Source: Tolypeutes matacus
Lineage: Eukaryota > Chordata > Mammalia > Cingulata > Chlamyphoridae
Direction of reading: 5' to 3'
Assembly: GCA_026826555.1 (NCBI GenBank)
Contig: JAKSZT010054308.1
Location: forward strand, 5,722,131 to 5,786,130
DNA length: 64,000 nt
Shown: positions 22,399 to 37,330 of the stretch, piece by piece
Position numbering within the stretch: position 1 is the first letter of the stretch
How the letters are laid out: the number at the start of each line of letters is the position of its first letter
Translations under genes and position numbers: made by a program
Notes under the pieces: model-generated
What the model saw: the letters and a program-made list of their open reading frames with translations, nothing else
Database searches by the model: none
Told to the model about the DNA's origin: nothing

Positions 22399-23100
22399 GA
22401 CTCCAATGAACATAATTTTAATGAAGTATAAATAAAATTTGAAAAATATAAATTAATTATAGTATTTAGCATAATAGAATTAAATTGACTTAATGGAATT
22501 TTTTTTTTTTTTGGTATAATACTTTGTTAGATACTTTAATTTGGACATATAAGTAAAGAGTAGCTCCAAAAGGCTGAAAGAATTTGAATTGTTTAGATTA
22601 AAAATGCAATATGGAGATATCATTTAATATTGATTGTAACTCTTGGACAAAATAGGAGAGAAGTAGACCAGAAACAGATAAAACCCTCAATTTATAGCAA
22701 AATTTTACTACAAAGCTCCCCAGTATGGTTTACTTACAGGGTACCAAACTGAGTTTGCTACTGCTCTTTTTTAAACGGTAGGTTAAGATAAGGGTCCTAA
22801 TGGATGAACAATTGTTATCACAGGTGACTTTTCTACACGAGGCACTGGATTGTCAATTCAGAATGGAGTGACGCTAAACAACTTAGAATTTTCATAGGAT
22901 TTTCTTCTCAGACATTAACATTAGAGAAGGATAACATGATGCTTGTGAATGTCTATATTTCAGCACTAGGTGGCACTGGGAGTTAAACAGTTACTGAACA
23001 GAATTTATATTGACGTTTTCCCACGTAAAAAATAATTGATTTTAAAATTTTGTGTATATACTATGTTTTGTTTGCACATAAAAATATGATGGTATGAGAC
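22399..23100. other. Unassigned AT-rich non-coding sequence
   Basis: No gene or known repeat recognised. Confidence 0.3.
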
Positions 23101-23640
23101 ACTGCTTGTGCTCTGCCTCAACCTCCTGAGCCCACTTTTCCCCGCAGCCGCTGCTGAGGCAGCTGGTGACAGAACCTCGCCTCAGCCGCACTGCAGGTTG
23201 CTTGTTTTTTGCCCTACGGCTTTTCTCACGCTATGGCTGGGACACCTGTGAGAAGCTGCTTAGTACTCGATGCACAAATTAGAAGCATGGGGGAAATAAC
23301 ACCCTACGGGGGTAAACCTTGTTTGGTAGGGGAACAGGAATTATGGATATGTGCTTCCTTCTTATACCCCTCAAGTGGACAATTCTGAGGCACGGTTTGC
23401 ATGGATCTCCAGAGAGTTCTTGTGGGATCAGGCTCCAGTTTTCCTTCGTGGTGACCGGCCTGGAAAGACGGCCCTGAATTGGCTTTCTCTCCTTACCTGT
23501 TTCACTTTGCCCAGTCTCCCACCTCTGCTACCACGTATCATGCTCCCAAATAAATTACCTCCACGTAAGCCTTTGTTTTAGTGCCTGCTTTCTAAGTAGG
23601 GGGTCCCAAGTGTAACCCACTATCCTGTTAAGGAATATAT
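23101..23640 (+). repeat. Possible LTR-like repeat
   Basis: GC-richer block containing 'ctcccaaataaattacctcc', then 'gcctttgttttagtgcctgc' and 'tttctaagtagggggtccca', the style of an LTR polyadenylation region with AATAAA. No target duplication was found. Tentative. Confidence 0.35.
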
Positions 23641-23699
23641 TCAGCATCCAGAAGACTCCTTCATGTCTCTCCTCCGCAGTCAATATACCTTGCAATATT

Positions 23700-24950
23700 C
23701 TGACTTCTATCACCATAGATTATTAGTTTCGTTTCTGTTTTTAAACTTCATATTAACTGAATCAGAAAGTACTATTGTGTCTGTCTTCTTTTGCTCAACA
23801 TTATTTCTGTGAGATTCCGTGGCATGTAGCGGTGATTCTTTCTCTTGGCTGTGCAGTAGTATTCCATGGTGTGAATATACCACAATGTATCCATTCTACT
23901 ATTGATGGATATTTGAATTGTTTCCAGCTTTTGCCTATTTTGAGTAATGTTTCCTTGTACATTCCTGTACAATGTCTTTTTGTCAACATAAACACTTATT
24001 TCTCTTAGGAATATACCCAGGAATGGAATCACTGGGACATAGGTTGTACTTACTATTATTTTGATATAATTGATGCTAGCAAACATTTTTCAATGTGGTT
24101 ATTCTAATATACTTTCCATTTGCTCCATCTCCTCACTGATATTTGAGATTTTTAACTCTTTTAATTTTAGCCATTCTGGTGGGATTATAATGTTATTTTT
24201 AAAAAATTTAAAACATTAATTTAAAACATTTTTGTTTTAATTTGAGTTCTCTTTTGACTAATAGTACTGAACATATTTTCATATACTTATTGGCCATTTA
24301 GGTACACTCCTAAATGCCTGATTAAGTTTTAGCTATTTGGGGTTGAGGCAAATCATACTGATTTGTTCTTTGCATTTTCTGGAACTAGTACTTTGTTTGA
24401 CATATGAACTGCAAATATTTTCTCCTAGTCCCTGGTTTTCTTTTATCCTTCTTGAAAAGTTGTCTTTTGATACAAAGGATTTCTTCTTAATGAAATGTAG
24501 TTTATCTTTTTCTTTACAGTTAGTAATTTGTTTAATAACAAATTTCCTACCTCAAGGTCATGAAAATATTCTCCTTTATCAGTGGTTTTCAAATTTGAGC
24601 ACACATCAGAATCAACTGGAGGGCCTCTCAAAACAAATTGTTGGAGCCCACCCCAAGACTTTCTGATTCATGATGTCTGGCATGAGGTCTGATCATTTGT
24701 ATTTCTAACAACTTCCGAGGTAAAGCTGATGCTGCTTGTCTGGGAATTACACTTTGAAAACAATTGTCCTATGGTCCTTTGCCTTCTCATATTAATTTTT
24801 AGAATCAGCTTGTTAATTTCCATGGAAAGACTTGTTGAATTTTGATTGTGATTGTATTGACACCCTAGTTCAATTTGGAGAGAATGACATCTTTATAATA
24901 TCAAGTCTTTTATTTAGTTTCCTTTTAATAGTCTGTGTGATTTTTCTCAT
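23700..24950 (-). mobile_element. LINE-1 fragment (ORF2 end and upstream), interrupted by MER5A
   Basis: 'gtagtattccatggtgtgaa', 'tatccattctactattgatg' and 'agttgtcttttgatacaaag' are reverse-complement L1 ORF2 text. The - frame 23995-23801 keeps 'WIHCGIFTPWNTTAQPRE'. Heavily diverged. Confidence 0.7.
24580..24766 (+). mobile_element. MER5A-type hAT-Charlie DNA transposon
   Basis: Terminal CAGTGGTTTTCAAATTTGAG at the left and TTTGAAAACAATTG at the right form imperfect inverted ends. The interior has 'tctgattcatgatgtctggc' and 'atttctaacaacttccgagg'. The length of about 187 bp fits MER5A. Confidence 0.92.
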
Positions 24951-25309
24951 GACATCATTAAAAGAAAAAAAATCCTTTAAATGTTAAACATAGTGGATCC
25001 CAAAGATTGGGGCCTGGCATCCATGTTTTTCACTTGTGTGGAAATCTGTTTTAATCTTGGACACCAAGTATGAAACAATGCTGAGCAAACATATCTAGCA
25101 GAAATTTTAAGGGAGCAAGTGCAACTAAGAGCCAGTATTTTCTAGAGTATGCATAAAGAAGTGCCAAGGACCTCCTGCGCATCATTCTACGAGTCCAGAA
25201 AGAAGAAGGACAACATGACAGGCAGAGACCAGCTTGAGATAAGAACAGCATAGATTTCAGAAAAGAGAAGGAATACAAGACAGACCTGAACTGACACTTT
25301 CCTTACTTT
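24951..25309. other. Unassigned sequence
   Basis: A 75-codon frame on the - strand (25278-25051) has no recognised family. No repeat recognised. Confidence 0.3.
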
Positions 25310-28300
25310 TCTTTTGATGATGGTGTTATTACTTTAAAATGTTTTTATTGTGAAATATAAAATATAAATATAGGTAGGGCATAAAACAAAAATGTAAAGT
25401 TTAATGAACAATTATAAATTCAACTCCTGTGCAAACACCACCCATGTCAAGAAATAGAACATTCATTGCCAGTATCTCAGAAGCCCCTCCACACTCACCA
25501 TGTGTGTCCTTTACATGTTACAACCCCATTCCTTTTCCCTAGATATAACCACTATTTTAATTTTATTATAAACCTTTTCTTATATTTATTTATAGTATAT
25601 AAATAAATGTATGTATACTTCCTTAAACAATATGGTTTAGTTTTGCTTGCTTTTGAAATTTGTATAAATGGAATCTTTCTATGTATTTTGTTTCTCATTT
25701 TCCAAGTTCAATATTAGGTTTGTGGGAGTCATTTTATAGTTGTAAAATGACTGTAGTTGGTTTATTTTAAATAGTGTATAGTATTACATTGTATTAATAT
25801 GTTAAAGTTTTAAAATCCATTCTAGTTTTGATTTTGAGTTGTTTCCCTTATAACCTTGAGTGTATTTATAACAGCTGTTTTAAAGTCATTGTCTGCTAAC
25901 TCCATTATTTTGTCATTGCTGAGTCTGTTTATGTGGAATGTTGTCCCCATTAATGGGTCACATTTTTCTGCTCCATTTAATGTCTAGTAATTTTTGATTG
26001 GCTTGAACACTGTGAATATTATGTTGGATTTTGTTGTCTTCTTTTAAAGAGTGTTGGACTTTGTTATGCCACGAAATTAGGTTACTTGTGGACAGGGTTG
26101 ATCCTTTCCAGACTTGTTTTGAAGTTTTGTTAGGGCAGATTTAAAGTAGTCTATTCTAAGGCTATTTAGCCATACTACTAAGGCATTATACTCTTGGGAT
26201 CTTTATTGGAAGCTCTGGGTGTTCAGCCTCCAATCTGGCTGGTAAGAATTCAAACTTTTCCTGCCCTCTGTGGGATCAGGGAATTGTTCAGCTTATAGCA
26301 GCCTGGCCATTCTTTGCCCTGCCCTTGTGGGATTTTGTCTTATGGGCAACTTTGTGTTCAGCAACAGACTCTCTGCATTGCTCTTTCCTTTCTGGTACTT
26401 TATTTTGCCAATTACAGCCAACACAGCCTCCCTAAACTCCATCTCTGTCTTCTCAACTTAGCATGTGTGGCATGCTCTGTTTAGGTCTCACTCTTTCCCC
26501 ACATAGCAGTATGGAAAGTGCCTCCAGGCAGTAAGCCACAGCAGTCATAGGGCTTACTTTGTTTTCCATCTCTTGGGCATCATATTTTCCAAATATATTC
26601 TCCCATTCTGTAGGATATCTTTTCACTTTCTTGACAATGTCCCTTGATGCACAGAAGTTTTTCTTTTTGATTACTCAGGTTTATCTATTGTTTCTTTTCT
26701 TTTGGTATAAAGTCTAGGAAACCATTGTGCCTACCACAAGTTCCTGAAGATACTTCCTATGTTTTCTTCTAGAAGTTTTATAGTTTTTTTTCTTATATTT
26801 AGGTCTTTGATGCATTTTTTTCTTTTAAGTAGTTTATTTATAGTCTAATGTTTAACAAGGAAAATTCCAGAAAGTTTTTTCCCCTTTATTAGAGAAGTTG
26901 TGGATTTACAGAACAATCATGCACAAAATACAGGATTCCTATACACCACCCAATCACTGACACCTTGCATTGGTATGGAACTTTTGTTACAGTTGATAAT
27001 AGCACATTTTTATAATTGTACTACTGTAGCAGTTTGGCAGTTTGATATAGTTATGAATTCCAAAAATAGATATTGGATTACACTTGTAAACTGGTCTGTT
27101 CATCTGGGCATGATCAAGTTATGATTAGGGCATTGACTGGGCCACATCAGTAGGGCATTGAGCCCCGCCCCTTGGTGGGTGGGGTCTCAAAGATAAAAGA
27201 CATGGCAAAGGACAGAGTTGGAGTTTTGAGTTGGAGTTCTGATGTTGGAGTTTTGATGCTGGAGCCCGGGGAGATGAGCAGACAGAGGAGCTTGGTTGTG
27301 AGGAAGAAGAGAAGGCCCTGGGATAGAGATGAGCCATTTACCTGACAGTTCACAGCTGGCCTTGTGGTGAGAGGCAAAGCCTAGAGAGCCTCATAGTCGA
27401 CAGCTGACCTTTTGGAGGAAACAGAGGTTCTAAGCCTGGAGAGAAATGGAGCTCTGGGAAGAGAGGAACCCAAGAAGCCTGAACCCTGGCAAATGTCAGC
27501 TGCTGCCTTGCTCCAACACATAGCAACAGACTTTGGTGAGGGAAGAAATTTATGCTTTATGGCCTGGTAACTGTAAGCTTCTACCCCAAATAAAAACCAA
27601 GCGATTTCTGGTATTTTGCATCAGCACCTCTTTTGGCTGACTAATACAACTATTAATTAAAGTCCATGGTTTAACTTAGGGTTCATTGTTTGTGTAATGT
27701 AGTTCCATGGATTTAAAAAAATTTTTTTTACTCTGTTACCATATATACAATCTAACATTTCCCCTTTAATTATATTCAGATAAATATTTCAGTGCTGTTA
27801 ATTTCATTCACAATGTTGTGCTGCCATCACCACCATCCATTACTAAAACATTTCCATCATTCCAAATACAAACACTGTACATTTTAAGCCTTAACTTCCC
27901 ATTCCCTATCCCCACCCTGTCCACTGGTAACCTATATTCTAGATTCTGATTCTATGAGTTTGCTTATTCTAACTGCTTCAAATCAGTGAGATCATACAAT
28001 ATTTGTCCTTTTGTATCTGTCTTATTATATTCAACATGATGTATTAAAGGTTCATCCATGTTGTCACATGTATCAGGACTTCATTCATTATCCAATGAAT
28101 AATATTCCATTGTATGTATATACCACATTTTATTTATCCACTCATCAGTTGATGGGCACTTGGGTTGCATTCATCTTTTAGCAATTGTGAACAATGCTGT
28201 TATGAACATTGGTGTGAAAATATCTGAATAACTGCTTTCAATTCTTTTGGTTATACACCTAGTAGCGCACTTGCTGAAAGTCATTATGGAAGACAATTTG

Positions 28301-28340
28301 GCAATTCCTTAGAAAATTAAATATAGAACCACCTTATGAC
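25310..28340 (-). mobile_element. Composite LINE-1 fragments, interrupted by LTR F4
   Basis: 25310-25830 resembles an older L1 3' UTR ('ttattgtgaaatataaaata', 'gcaaacaccacccatgtcaa'). 25840-26560 resembles L1 5' or ORF1-region text. 26580-26830 is ORF2 ('ttcttgacaatgtcccttga'). 26870-28260 is a younger L1 3' end, with 'gaataatattccattgtatg' and 'ttgatgggcacttgggttgc'. These are several insertions lying against each other. No frame survives. Confidence 0.6.
27025..27648 (+). mobile_element. Solo LTR, family F, copy F4
   Basis: Starts TGTAGCAGTTTGGCAG and ends TTGGCTGACTAATACA. 'ccccaaataaaaaccaagcg' gives a polyadenylation signal near the end. Flanks tacta / actat are compatible with a decayed duplication. 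It interrupts an L1 3' end that resumes at 'attaattaaagtccatggtt'. Confidence 0.75.
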
Positions 28341-28347
28341 CTGGACA

Positions 28348-28490
28348 TTCCTTTTTTTTTTTTTTTTAGGCCAGTAAAAAGAATTTATTTGGGAAATGGG
28401 GTAAAGAACAGAGCTTGCTGAGAAATGGGAAAGACACAAATACATACCAAGATTTGGTGTGGGCCTCTAGGCAGAGAGCCTCCTTTATTT
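28348..28490 (-). pseudogene. Possible 3' end of an unidentified retrocopy
   Basis: A poly(T) run (28352-28367), then 'aggccagtaaaaagaattta' containing TTTATT (AATAAA on -) at the spacing of a polyadenylation signal. The source transcript is not recognised; only the tail arrangement is evidence. Confidence 0.35.
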
Positions 28491-30250
<1,760 letters not shown>

Positions 30251-31835
30251 TAATTTTTGGTCAAAATGAAGATATCTTGTGTAGAATAATAGAGGTGGAG
30301 GTAAATGGTATTGGTGGGACTGAAAATGGGCATGCCTTTTCTCTGGCTAAGCCTTTAGGGTGGGGCTTTGAGTCAATCTGACTAGGAGTTTGTGTTTGGT
30401 TGTTGCTTCAAAAGGCCTCAAATTACTTTAGTATTACTTTGTTTTTAGGGTTGGGGCTATTTTGTCAAAGAATTTTTCTTAATGTCTGCTACACTTTCAG
30501 GTATATGTATATTGTTTGTGCTGTGACTAAAAGAGGATCTATCTACTCTTGCCAGTCTTCCAGCAGTAGACTGCTCTTACTTGTCACTTGATGCTTTCTA
30601 ACCTGATTGAGAGAGGGAGCAGGAACATTTCCTTTTATTCTAGTTCACTCTCAGTCTTAGGGAGGTGCTCTGTTTTCGAGTTTTTTTCTTGAGGGAGGGG
30701 TGGGTAAACCTCCTAAGTGATCCTACCATTCCCCTGATAGTCAGGAACCAGGATGTTTCCTGCACCTCCTCCAGTTTTTTTTTGTTTCCTTTCTTCAGGT
30801 GCAGTGGGTCATCACCTGTGCCCTGAGGATAAAAGGTCTTTCTGCCTTTCCGGCATCAGGTGAAGGCTTTTGTTCTATGTGGGAAATAGGGGATAAAGAT
30901 CTGGTTGAGGCTTCCTGCCTTTCTTATGTAGCAGCTGCACATAAGTCTGTACCTCAGGCTTGCAACATTAAAAAGGGTTTCTCTGGTCTACATCGCTCAC
31001 CCCAATCATTTGTGAGCCCCTGGTATAGTCCATGGAAAAAGTATAGAGATTGATGCAAATTCTCCCTGTATCTATGACTTTCAGGGGTTCTATACACTCA
31101 TCCTGGCCTTGAATTATTTGTTAACAATTTTGGCTTAATTCTTCTTACTGGCTATATGGCATCTGGTCCAGGTAAGCAAGGGTTTGTATTTCATCTTTCC
31201 CAGAAGGAGGCTGTATTTCACTAGATTTTGGGTTAGTTGAATGCCCTAATACTTTGGCTCTCCAATGGATTAAAAAAAAGTTATGATTTTGATTATCCAG
31301 CCTTTTATAGTTGCAAGTATGGAGTGAGACTGTTTCTAGCTTTCTACATTCTCATCTCAATTTTCCAAAAATTCCTTTCTTTCCTAAATTAGCCTGAAAT
31401 AATCTTATTTACTTGTAAAGTGAAAAACAGCAAAACAAATCACCAAAATACATTTATACAGATGTCACTAACAAAACACAAATATTTAAGAGCCTTTACA
31501 TAGTCATAAACACCAAGAAAGAGGAAGGTAAGCCTGTCCAGCATAGAACTTGCAAAGAGACAAGCATGGAGAATCTAAGCAGGATCGATAAGAAGGGAAT
31601 CCTGGCTAAATGATTCCAGAGAACTCCATTTAATTCATTTCCCACAAGGTCTCACTAGTTTCTTATCATAAGTAATAGAAATTTACAGCAGGAACTTCTG
31701 TGTAAAATTCACAGAAGGTGAAAAAAACGGTATAAGATTTTCATTTCATCCTGAAGGGTTATAAGTAACACTTTCTAATGTCTTAAAACATTTTATGTTG
31801 ATGATCCATAATTGAAAAAAATAATGGAATGCCTG
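30251..31835. other. Unassigned, probably decayed LINE sequence
   Basis: No gene. Several stretches (30280-31100) have the T-rich wording of old LINE-1, but I cannot align them to a named part. Confidence 0.3.
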
Positions 31836-31839
31836 GATT

Positions 31840-32240
31840 GCATTCATCAATTCATTCAACAAATATTCATTGAGCCCCTACCACTTGCTAGGCACTCTGT
31901 TAGGTGGTTGGGATACATTACACTCGGGATATAGAGCTAAAGCACTGAGCCAATCCCTAAAGTCAAGATTCTGAGTGGGCAAGTCAGTTAAGGGTCACCA
32001 CTTTAGAAATATTGTTTCAAGTAGGCTTGTTTTTTTGTCTGGAGAGTCTATATAATAGCACTCAGCAGAAAACTACTGTTCTGGGTTTATGAGTTTTTCT
32101 TCCTCCAGGAACTAAAAGTTCCATGAACAAAGAGATTGCATTGTCAACCACTGTATTCATGAGTATAGCAAGATGTCTGGTTCCAGGCAGGTGCTAAGTG
32201 ACTGTTTGGCGAGTTAATACAAATAAATGAAATTCAGAGG
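31840..32240 (+). mobile_element. L2 LINE fragments
   Basis: 'ttcattcaacaaatattcat', 'tgagcccctaccacttgcta' and 'ggcactctgttagg' are the L2 3' end. 32130-32230 ('gattgcattgtcaaccactg', 'aggtgctaagtgactg') is another L2-like end, and its counterpart sits upstream of the CD1 pseudogene at 42285-42385. Confidence 0.65.
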
Positions 32241-32884
32241 TTTTAAAATATTCTATATTTTGATGTTCCTGTAGTATCAGTGATGACTACTGGGTATTCT
32301 CTAAGAAAAATTGAGACTCAGTGAGAGTTTTTACTTTCAACAGGGCAATTATAGGAGATTGTATAAAAGCAATAAAGGAACCAATGAGAAGTCAGAGACG
32401 TGAATGTGGTGGGGCAGGGGCTGGCTGAGAAAAAGGAAGAGAATACTTGGAGAACATTCAAAAGGGGAAGAGAAGGACAGAGTGACGGAAAAGAGCAGAG
32501 AGGTGAGAACATTTGGTTGGGTGCTAGGAAACCATTTAATTCACCCTCTTATTGCATGAATGAGAAAAAATGACCCTAGGTGAATGTTACTTTTCAACCT
32601 CCCTAAGACTTGTTTTATGGCAGTTGAATTAGGGGAAGGTGAACAGGGTGGAAGCTGGTGACAAGGAAAGAAGCTGGAAGCCAGAGGGGAAAGCCAGATT
32701 GGGTTGGGGGGTGGGTGGAGAACTGAGAGACTTAGTAGGAGGCCCTGGGGTTGTGGGAAGCAGCAGATTTTCTGTTGCAAACAGTGGCTGAAGGGGAGAT
32801 TCGTCTGTTGGTAGGAGAAGGAAGTCAGAAGAGAGGTATTGTGGGGGTAGGTTTGTTGAGTACAGATATCAAAGACCAGCTTTT
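32000..32884 (+). pseudogene. Orphan CD1 5' flank (promoter relic), first exon missing
   Basis: This block aligns by eye with 42160-43500, the upstream flank of the CD1 pseudogene. Shared words in the same order: 'gattgcattgt', 'gacattcaaaaggggaa' / 'aacattcaaaaggggaa', 'gaaaccattta', 'gggttgtgggaagca.cagat', 'gctgaaggggag' and 'ggtgggagaaggaagtcaga' or near variants. TATAAA lies at 32362-32367 and CCAAT at 32381-32385. At 32885, about 35 bases before the leader ATG expected from the other copy, LINE-1 begins and no CD1 exon follows. I infer a duplicated CD1 unit whose gene body was lost. Confidence 0.7.
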
Positions 32885-33300
32885 CTTTCTTTCTTTTTTA
32901 TTTAAACAATTTATTAAAGTGTATCATTCATACATGCACATACTTAAACTATAAGTGTTCAGTAAACATCGTGATCTTACAAAACAAACATGGATAACAT
33001 CATACAGGGCTCCCATACATCACCCCCGCGCCCCAAACATCCTGCATTGTTGTGAAACATTTCTTAACAAATCCTGAAATAGCATCGTCAAAGTATTACT
33101 ACTAACTATAGTCCGAATCTCATGCACTAGTGGAAGGTTGTAGCTTCTGGTGGTACCTTGTATAATTCTGTACATTTTGATTTAGTGATCCAACTTCTGA
33201 ACATAATAGAAAATGTTCACAAAGTCCATGAGGGAACATGTATAAATGTATTTATCAGAGCATTTTTTAAAAGCTAGTAAAGCATTCCAGATGTTCATCC
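32885..33300 (-). mobile_element. LINE-1 3' end
   Basis: Pyrimidine-rich left end, then 'aaacaatttattaaagtgta', 'catacagggctcccatacat' and 'gtattactactaactatagt', typical L1 3' UTR text on the - strand. It abuts the CD1 promoter relic. Confidence 0.7.
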
Positions 33301-36300
33301 CTATGGGGGTGCATTAGTAAATGTTGTGGGTGCACCCCATGTGATTCTAGGAGGCAGGTGGAAACAACAGGCTAGATGCAAACAGAATAATATGGGAAGG
33401 TCTTAAAAGAGAACAGAATGAGATCCCTTTATAAGTTAAGTGTATAATATGGTAAATTTTTTTAAAATTAATATGATACACATCAAACAATACTACATTT
33501 TATTTTCCAAGAACACAAAGAAAGAGAAGGGTACCCATTAATAATACATTAGAACAAGGGGAAGGTAAATAAATGGGGATAATAGGAGACAAGTCAAATA
33601 GTTAATAGAGGAAGGCTGCTCAGACCAAATGATTTCTGTGAGCCATACAAGGAGGAGAACGTTTAACTTAACAATCTACACTTAAGAATTCAAAGATGAA
33701 ACACAACACAACAAAACAAAAATTGGAAAATGTTTAATTTTGCTTATAAAGAGACTGAATTCAGATAATGGATCATGCCATGGCTAGTATCTTATTAGGA
33801 AAAAATAAAAACGGTATATTTCTGTATAAAATAGTTATATTCCAAAGCACAACATCAAAACATCCGTGACATCCAAACCCTCTGGTTGAAAATGTCAGAA
33901 CATCCGTAATAATTATCAAAGGAAAAAGATGGGGATAAATTTCTATATTTTACCACGAGGTGGCAGCAGAGATTAAAATGAAGTTTCAGCATCTTTGTTA
34001 TTTCTCAAAAATTTGAGGTCTTAAAGCTCCAAAGTCATCAAGTAGCTTATAAACCTGGGCTTAGCTTCATGATAACTTGTTAGTTATTTTAAAAAGTAAT
34101 TTAAAATTACTTACAAACCACATGCACATAATATGAAAAATATATGATAAATATGTATTAGAATGGAATCCAAGGCAATATGTGGCCTGTAAAATAAAAT
34201 GAAGCCAAGAATGGAATAAAAATTTTTAAAAAGTGCCGTGATATCCTATACATGCACTGCACATGTGTAACAGATTTTTAGGCGACTATAAGATGATGGA
34301 GACAAGACCAATTTAATATTCATTGTATCCAGAATATAGAAAAACAAGTTATTCAGAAGAAGTATTGCTATACCTGCTCCTGAGGTCACAAGGAAATTTC
34401 TCCCACCAGTCCTTTTAGAGAAGAAACTGGTGCAGTGAACAATGTTCTCAGGAAAGTTTTCAGTAAATTTTACAAAATCTGTACCATGTTTGTTGTTAAT
34501 TCTCTTGAAGTAAGATGATTATATTGGGATAAAATAAAAATTAGGAAAAGTGGCTCTAAGAGCATCACAGGACCTGGCCCAGGTGAGCAGGTCTCTAATG
34601 ATCTGGCAAATGCAAGGGTAGATATTATGGTAGCTGCAGGAATGGGCAGACTCCAAGTCTCCCATCACTATGGCTTATATCAAACTGACTTTGATTATTA
34701 TTGAGGTGCTGGGACTTTTAGATTATGTGATCTAACATATACCTTGTGTACAACTGTTTTATATTATCTGTTAAACATAGAGCAAGAACTTTAATAATCA
34801 GTTGAGCTGTGAGTGGAATTGGCAACTGGAAATTTCCTGTGAATTTTGGGGATCTACCCAAGAATTGTTGCTTGAATCAAGAATTGCTGCTGCTCCCAGG
34901 AGCCTGAAAGTTCCCATAGGCAGTGCCAAGACTAAGAATTTTGATTCTATTCTAATACACTGGCTGACCTAACCACCATTCCCCCCATCCTTAGTGCACA
35001 ACCAATTCTGCTTGAGAGAGATTGCCAGATATGATTTTAGACAGGAAATATCTAAAACAGGTGTAAATCCAAATCTGGGTATAAAGAAGGGCCCCGAGAA
35101 AAGCACCTATGGGTCTTTGAGCTTTGAGCAATGTTATTTCCATGTCACCCATCCAAGTGAAACTGGTTTTAAACTATACACTTAGGTACCTAAATGGATA
35201 CGTAACTTGCCAGATGGAGTTATGTGGCAGAGACTGCTGGATGTCTCCCAGAATCTATTTTCCACTTCCCCTAGGATAAACCAACCCCCCAATTATTGGC
35301 TGGGCGGCATAAAAAACTGAACAGCCACCCTTTCATCTGGGTGTGGTCTTGTGCCAATGGCATGTATATCTTCTAGGAAATGAATCTGAAGCAGTGGAGG
35401 GGTTGGGCGGGTGTGTATTTGTATCTTCCTTTCCTCCTTATTGCTGCCTGAAATGTGGGTTTGATGGAAGGACATCTGGCAGCCATCACAGAGTATGAGA
35501 TGACCTTTGGAATGAGAACCCAACATTGTAAAGACAAATGAAACAAAATAGAGCAAAAACAAACAAGCAAACTAACAAACAAAAAACCCCAGAGCAAAAA
35601 GGGAAACTGGGAACTGAGTTCCTGACATGGTTGAATGGTATAATAACCCAGAATTACTCACTTCCAGTCCTTTTACAGAAGAGAAAAATATAAAGACATT
35701 GTTAGTTGTAATTTTATGTCACTTGCAGCCAAACTTAATCCTAATTAATCCAGGATATTAGCCAATATCAATTAAATATTGATAGCTTTGGTCTGTGAAA
35801 TGTTTACTCATAGTTATTTATTTTTCTCATTGTAATTATCTATGTAGGCTATTACATTTTTGATAAGGAAAATCAAAGTCTTGACAATAATGCCCAAGTT
35901 TTCTGAATTTAAGATAATTTATTATCTGTATATTTTTTCAAGCAGGGAGAGAAAATGCAAGCAGCCATTCCAAAATTTATATGAAAAGAAACATGTTAGA
36001 AATCAGAGGGAACTTTTGGGAAAAAGAGTAAACTATTTCAAAACTCATTGCACTGAGGACAGAAGGTAACTTCATGTATATTGAATCTAGAAAAGAGCTA
36101 AGCTTTAAGATAAAAACCGAGGAAGATCTGGAAGTTATAGTAAAAGTGGGCATAACTTTTTAGCATGCATATCCACTAATTTTGACTATGGTGAAAGGAG
36201 GGTGTCTGCAATTTAGGATAATACAATGAATTCAGGGGAGTATTAACAAAGCCTACATGAACTTTGAGACAAAGAAAACAACATGGAGAATAAAATACTG

Positions 36301-36800
36301 TGCGAAGAATCTTTTGGTGGAACCAATGCAAATGGCCTTTGGCTTTGGAAATTAGGGCATGAGTGCATGAGTCTTGGACCTTGGTGGTGTGTGGTGGCCT
36401 ATATGGTTTACCATGACTGTTTTTTATTGCTGTGGTGCTGGCTTTTTACTGTTGTGGCATGGGCAGGCAATTGTAGGATGTTGCACCCGGTGGCTGTTTG
36501 AGGATTTTACCATGGCAGGCTACTGCTGCCCGGGATGACTTTGTCCAAGGGTAAGTGGCTGCTTTTAGACAGATGAATGGAATATCTTAGGTCAGCTTTG
36601 GAGGAAACAGACTCTGAGACAGAAAGCTGTATGTAGAACATTTCAGGAATAATACCTGGGAAAGGGAAGAGGTAAGCAGGTCTGGACAGAGAGAGAAATT
36701 GACCTACGATGCAGTTTCATCAGAGGCTTTGGGCACTCTCACAGAGAGTTCTAGAGCTGGATGGCCTTTCAGAGATTGCCTAAAATGGGGTAATGGGGCT
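33301..36800. other. Unassigned non-coding sequence
   Basis: AT-rich, no convincing gene. I looked for CD1 exons (leader, alpha domains, membrane span) downstream of the promoter relic and saw none. Frames at 34994, 35293, 35860 and 36283 have no recognised family. The 35340-35520 part reads like an old interspersed repeat. Confidence 0.35.
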
Positions 36801-36804
36801 GGAC

Positions 36805-37330
36805 CTTTTTAGTCCTTCCTTTTGATAAGGGCTGTGCTCAGGGGGGATGTCCTTTTGGACAAGTAGCTCCCTTCTATTGAGGGTAATTTCTGTAGAATCT
36901 TGTCAAGAGTGGTTTGAACAGTCTCTGCCTTCATCTTGTCATATAACTTAAAGATATGGAATATCTTTTCTATGCCCTGATGAATTTTCATACTCTTTCC
37001 CTGTTTGGATCAGCTTCTAACAATTTATACTATGGGCTTTCAGTTTTGTGGAATGTCTCTGAGAGTTCCTTTAATGTGAACTTTGCTGCCAGTGTCACTT
37101 CCTCGGGGACACTTTCATCCTTTATGTCACAACCACTTTCCTCATTTATTTTGATAAATTTGCTTTCACTAAGTTCTTGGCTTCATTTCTCTAAGCTCTA
37201 AAACAGTGGCAGTATCCACGTTCCCATGATCAGCTATTTCTTCTACAAACTCCATTTACCCTCAGTTCAAATTTCACTTCCAGCATTATTATTTTTCTAT
37301 GTGTTGATCTTTGTTGGCCTATTCCCTATT
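36805..37330 (-). mobile_element. Tigger (pogo-type) DNA transposon fragment, transposase C-terminus
   Basis: The - frame 36991-36809 contains 'MKIHQGIEKIFHIFKLYDKM' and 'AETVQTTLDKILQKLPS', the C-terminal end of Tigger transposase. Text to the right continues the upstream part with stops ('LKELSEIFH'-like region). No inverted ends found. Dead. Confidence 0.7.

Noticed and set aside
25051..25278. 75-codon - strand frame with Cys-rich start
   Set aside because: No family resemblance or retrocopy signature; left unassigned.
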